Part shown: piece after piece, positions 6,163 to 7,009 of the stretch
Numbering within the stretch: position 1 is the stretch's first letter
Layout: every line of letters begins with the position of its first letter
Source: Deltaproteobacteria bacterium
GTDB lineage: Bacteria; Desulfobacterota; Dissulfuribacteria; Dissulfuribacterales; QOAL01
Length of the DNA stretch: 7,009 nucleotides
Assembly (NCBI GenBank): GCA_026996955.1
Contig: JALWJV010000236.1
Coordinates: 8,075 to 15,083, forward strand
Direction of reading: 5' to 3'
Translations under genes and position numbers: made by a program
The notes under the pieces: generated by a model
What the model saw: the letters and a program-made list of their open reading frames with translations, nothing else
What the model was told of the DNA's origin: nothing
Database searches by the model: none

Positions 6163-7009
6163 ATGAACACTGAAATTAAAAAAATTCTCGTAACAGGCGC
6201 GGCAGGTTTTATAGGCTTTCATCTCTGCTCCAAACTACTTGCCCAGGGAAGGGAGGTCATTGGCCTTGATATTTTCAACGACTACTATGACCCTTCCCTA
6301 AAGGAGGCAAGGGCTGCAATTCTGGAAAAAGAGTCCGGTTTTCAGATGGTCAGAAAGGATATGGCAGACCGTGATGCAATGAAAGAACTCTTTGCATCTG
6401 AAAACTTTGACGGAGTTGTAAATCTGGCAGCCCAGGCAGGGGTGCGTTATTCCCTGATTAATCCCCACTCCTATGCTGACACCAACCTGCTGGGATTTGT
6501 AAACATCCTTGAGGGTTGCAGGCATGGCGGCGTGAAGCACCTGGTCTTTGCATCATCAAGCTCTGTCTATGGCTCTAATACAAAAATGCCGTTCAGTGTC
6601 CATCACAATGTTGACCACCCTGTCTCCCTTTATGCCGCAAGCAAAAAGGCAAATGAACTCATGGCACACACCTACAGCCACCTGTTTGGTCTTCCATGCA
6701 CAGGACTGCGTTTTTTTACTGTTTATGGACCATGGGGTAGGCCGGATATGGCGCTTTTTCTGTTCACCAAAGCGATATTTGAAGGAAGGCCCATTGATGT
6801 ATTCAACTATGGCAGGATGAAACGGGATTTCACCTACATTGATGACATAGTTGAGGGTGTGATAAGGGTGCTTGATATGCCGGCAAAGCCTGATCCTGCA
6901 TGGGATGGTGACAATCCTGACCCTTCTTCCAGTTATGCCCCCTGGAAGATTTACAACATTGGAAACAACAAGCCTGTTGAGCTGATGAGGTACATTGAGG
7001 TCCTGGAAG
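6163..7009 (+). CDS. UDP-glucuronate 4-epimerase-type NAD-dependent epimerase (3'-truncated by window)
   Basis: An extended short-chain dehydrogenase/reductase reads in frame from ATG 6163 to the window end: 282 codons, with no stop. Members of this group (CapI/LpsL/WbnF-like) interconvert UDP-glucuronate and UDP-galacturonate for capsule or LPS. Visible are the NAD-binding TGAAGFIG (11-18), D36 at the end of strand 2 for the NAD ribose, LAAQAGVR (88-95), SSSSVYG (131-137), the catalytic YAASK (Y157, K161), the subgroup-typical RFFTVYGPWGRPDMA (183-197) and RDFTYIDDIV (221-230). The family is usually about 335 residues, so roughly 50 are missing beyond the edge. The segment after 240 (AKPDPAWDGDNPDPSSSYAP) is the loop characteristic of this subgroup. 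The gene starts 19 bases after glmS with only a weak ribosome-binding site, and is probably in the same operon. Substrate is inferred from family motifs; a related uronate or hexose epimerase is possible. Confidence 0.92.
   Translation, partial: MNTEIKKILVTGAAGFIGFHLCSKLLAQGREVIGLDIFNDYYDPSLKEARAAILEKESGFQMVRKDMADRDAMKELFASENFDGVVNLAAQAGVRYSLINPHSYADTNLLGFVNILEGCRHGGVKHLVFASSSSVYGSNTKMPFSVHHNVDHPVSLYAASKKANELMAHTYSHLFGLPCTGLRFFTVYGPWGRPDMALFLFTKAIFEGRPIDVFNYGRMKRDFTYIDDIVEGVIRVLDMPAKPDPAWDGDNPDPSSSYAPWKIYNIGNNKPVELMRYIEVLE

Noticed and set aside
5976..6170. Minus-strand open frame spanning the glmS end and the epimerase start
   Set aside because: It overlaps the conserved glmS C-terminus and shows no recognisable protein features.
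6548..6820. Plus-strand open frame of 90 codons
   Set aside because: It lies out of frame inside the epimerase gene, which has continuous family motifs across the same bases.

Overview
The window reads as Desulfobacterota-like (deltaproteobacterial), possibly Desulfobacterales. I infer this from protein style (a c-type-heme sensor kinase, Gram-negative LptB, a small HNH protein beside glmS), moderate GC and codon habits. No rRNA or other marker gene confirms it. The cell is clearly Gram-negative, because LptB belongs to lipopolysaccharide (LPS) export.

Layout, left to right. Positions 1-507 (+) hold the C-terminal end of the nucleotide-binding domain of an ABC exporter, cut by the window edge. 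After an 89-base convergent gap comes lptB (597-1319, -), the ATPase of the LPS transporter. A 250-base divergent intergenic region (1320-1569) carries an imperfect hairpin built from heptad repeats, plus smaller inverted repeats upstream of the next gene. Next is a two-component pair: a membrane histidine kinase with a periplasmic haem-binding-type (DUF3365/Tll0287-like) sensor domain (1570-3162) and an OmpR/PhoB-type response regulator (3155-3874) that overlaps it by 8 bases. A structured 97-base gap (3875-3971) contains a strong inverted repeat whose complementary segments are arranged like a pseudoknot. It leads into a small HNH-nuclease-like gene (3972-4295), glmS (4302-6143) and the first 282 codons of a UDP-glucuronate 4-epimerase-type sugar-nucleotide epimerase (6163 to the window end).

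How the genes fit together. LptB, GlmS and the epimerase all bear on the cell envelope: GlmS makes glucosamine-6-phosphate, the precursor of UDP-GlcNAc for peptidoglycan and lipid A; the epimerase probably makes UDP-galacturonate for surface polysaccharide; LptB drives LPS export. The kinase and regulator form one translationally coupled unit, probably sensing a redox or gas signal in the periplasm. The HNH gene lies 6 bases before glmS and is probably co-transcribed with it.

Most of the window is ordinary, well-conserved housekeeping sequence. The items most worth following up are the pseudoknot-like gap before the HNH gene, the HNH-glmS pairing with its odd ribosome-binding arrangement, the c-haem sensor kinase, and the heptad-repeat hairpin. 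I found no CRISPR array, tRNA, rRNA, insertion sequence or clear mobile-element boundary.
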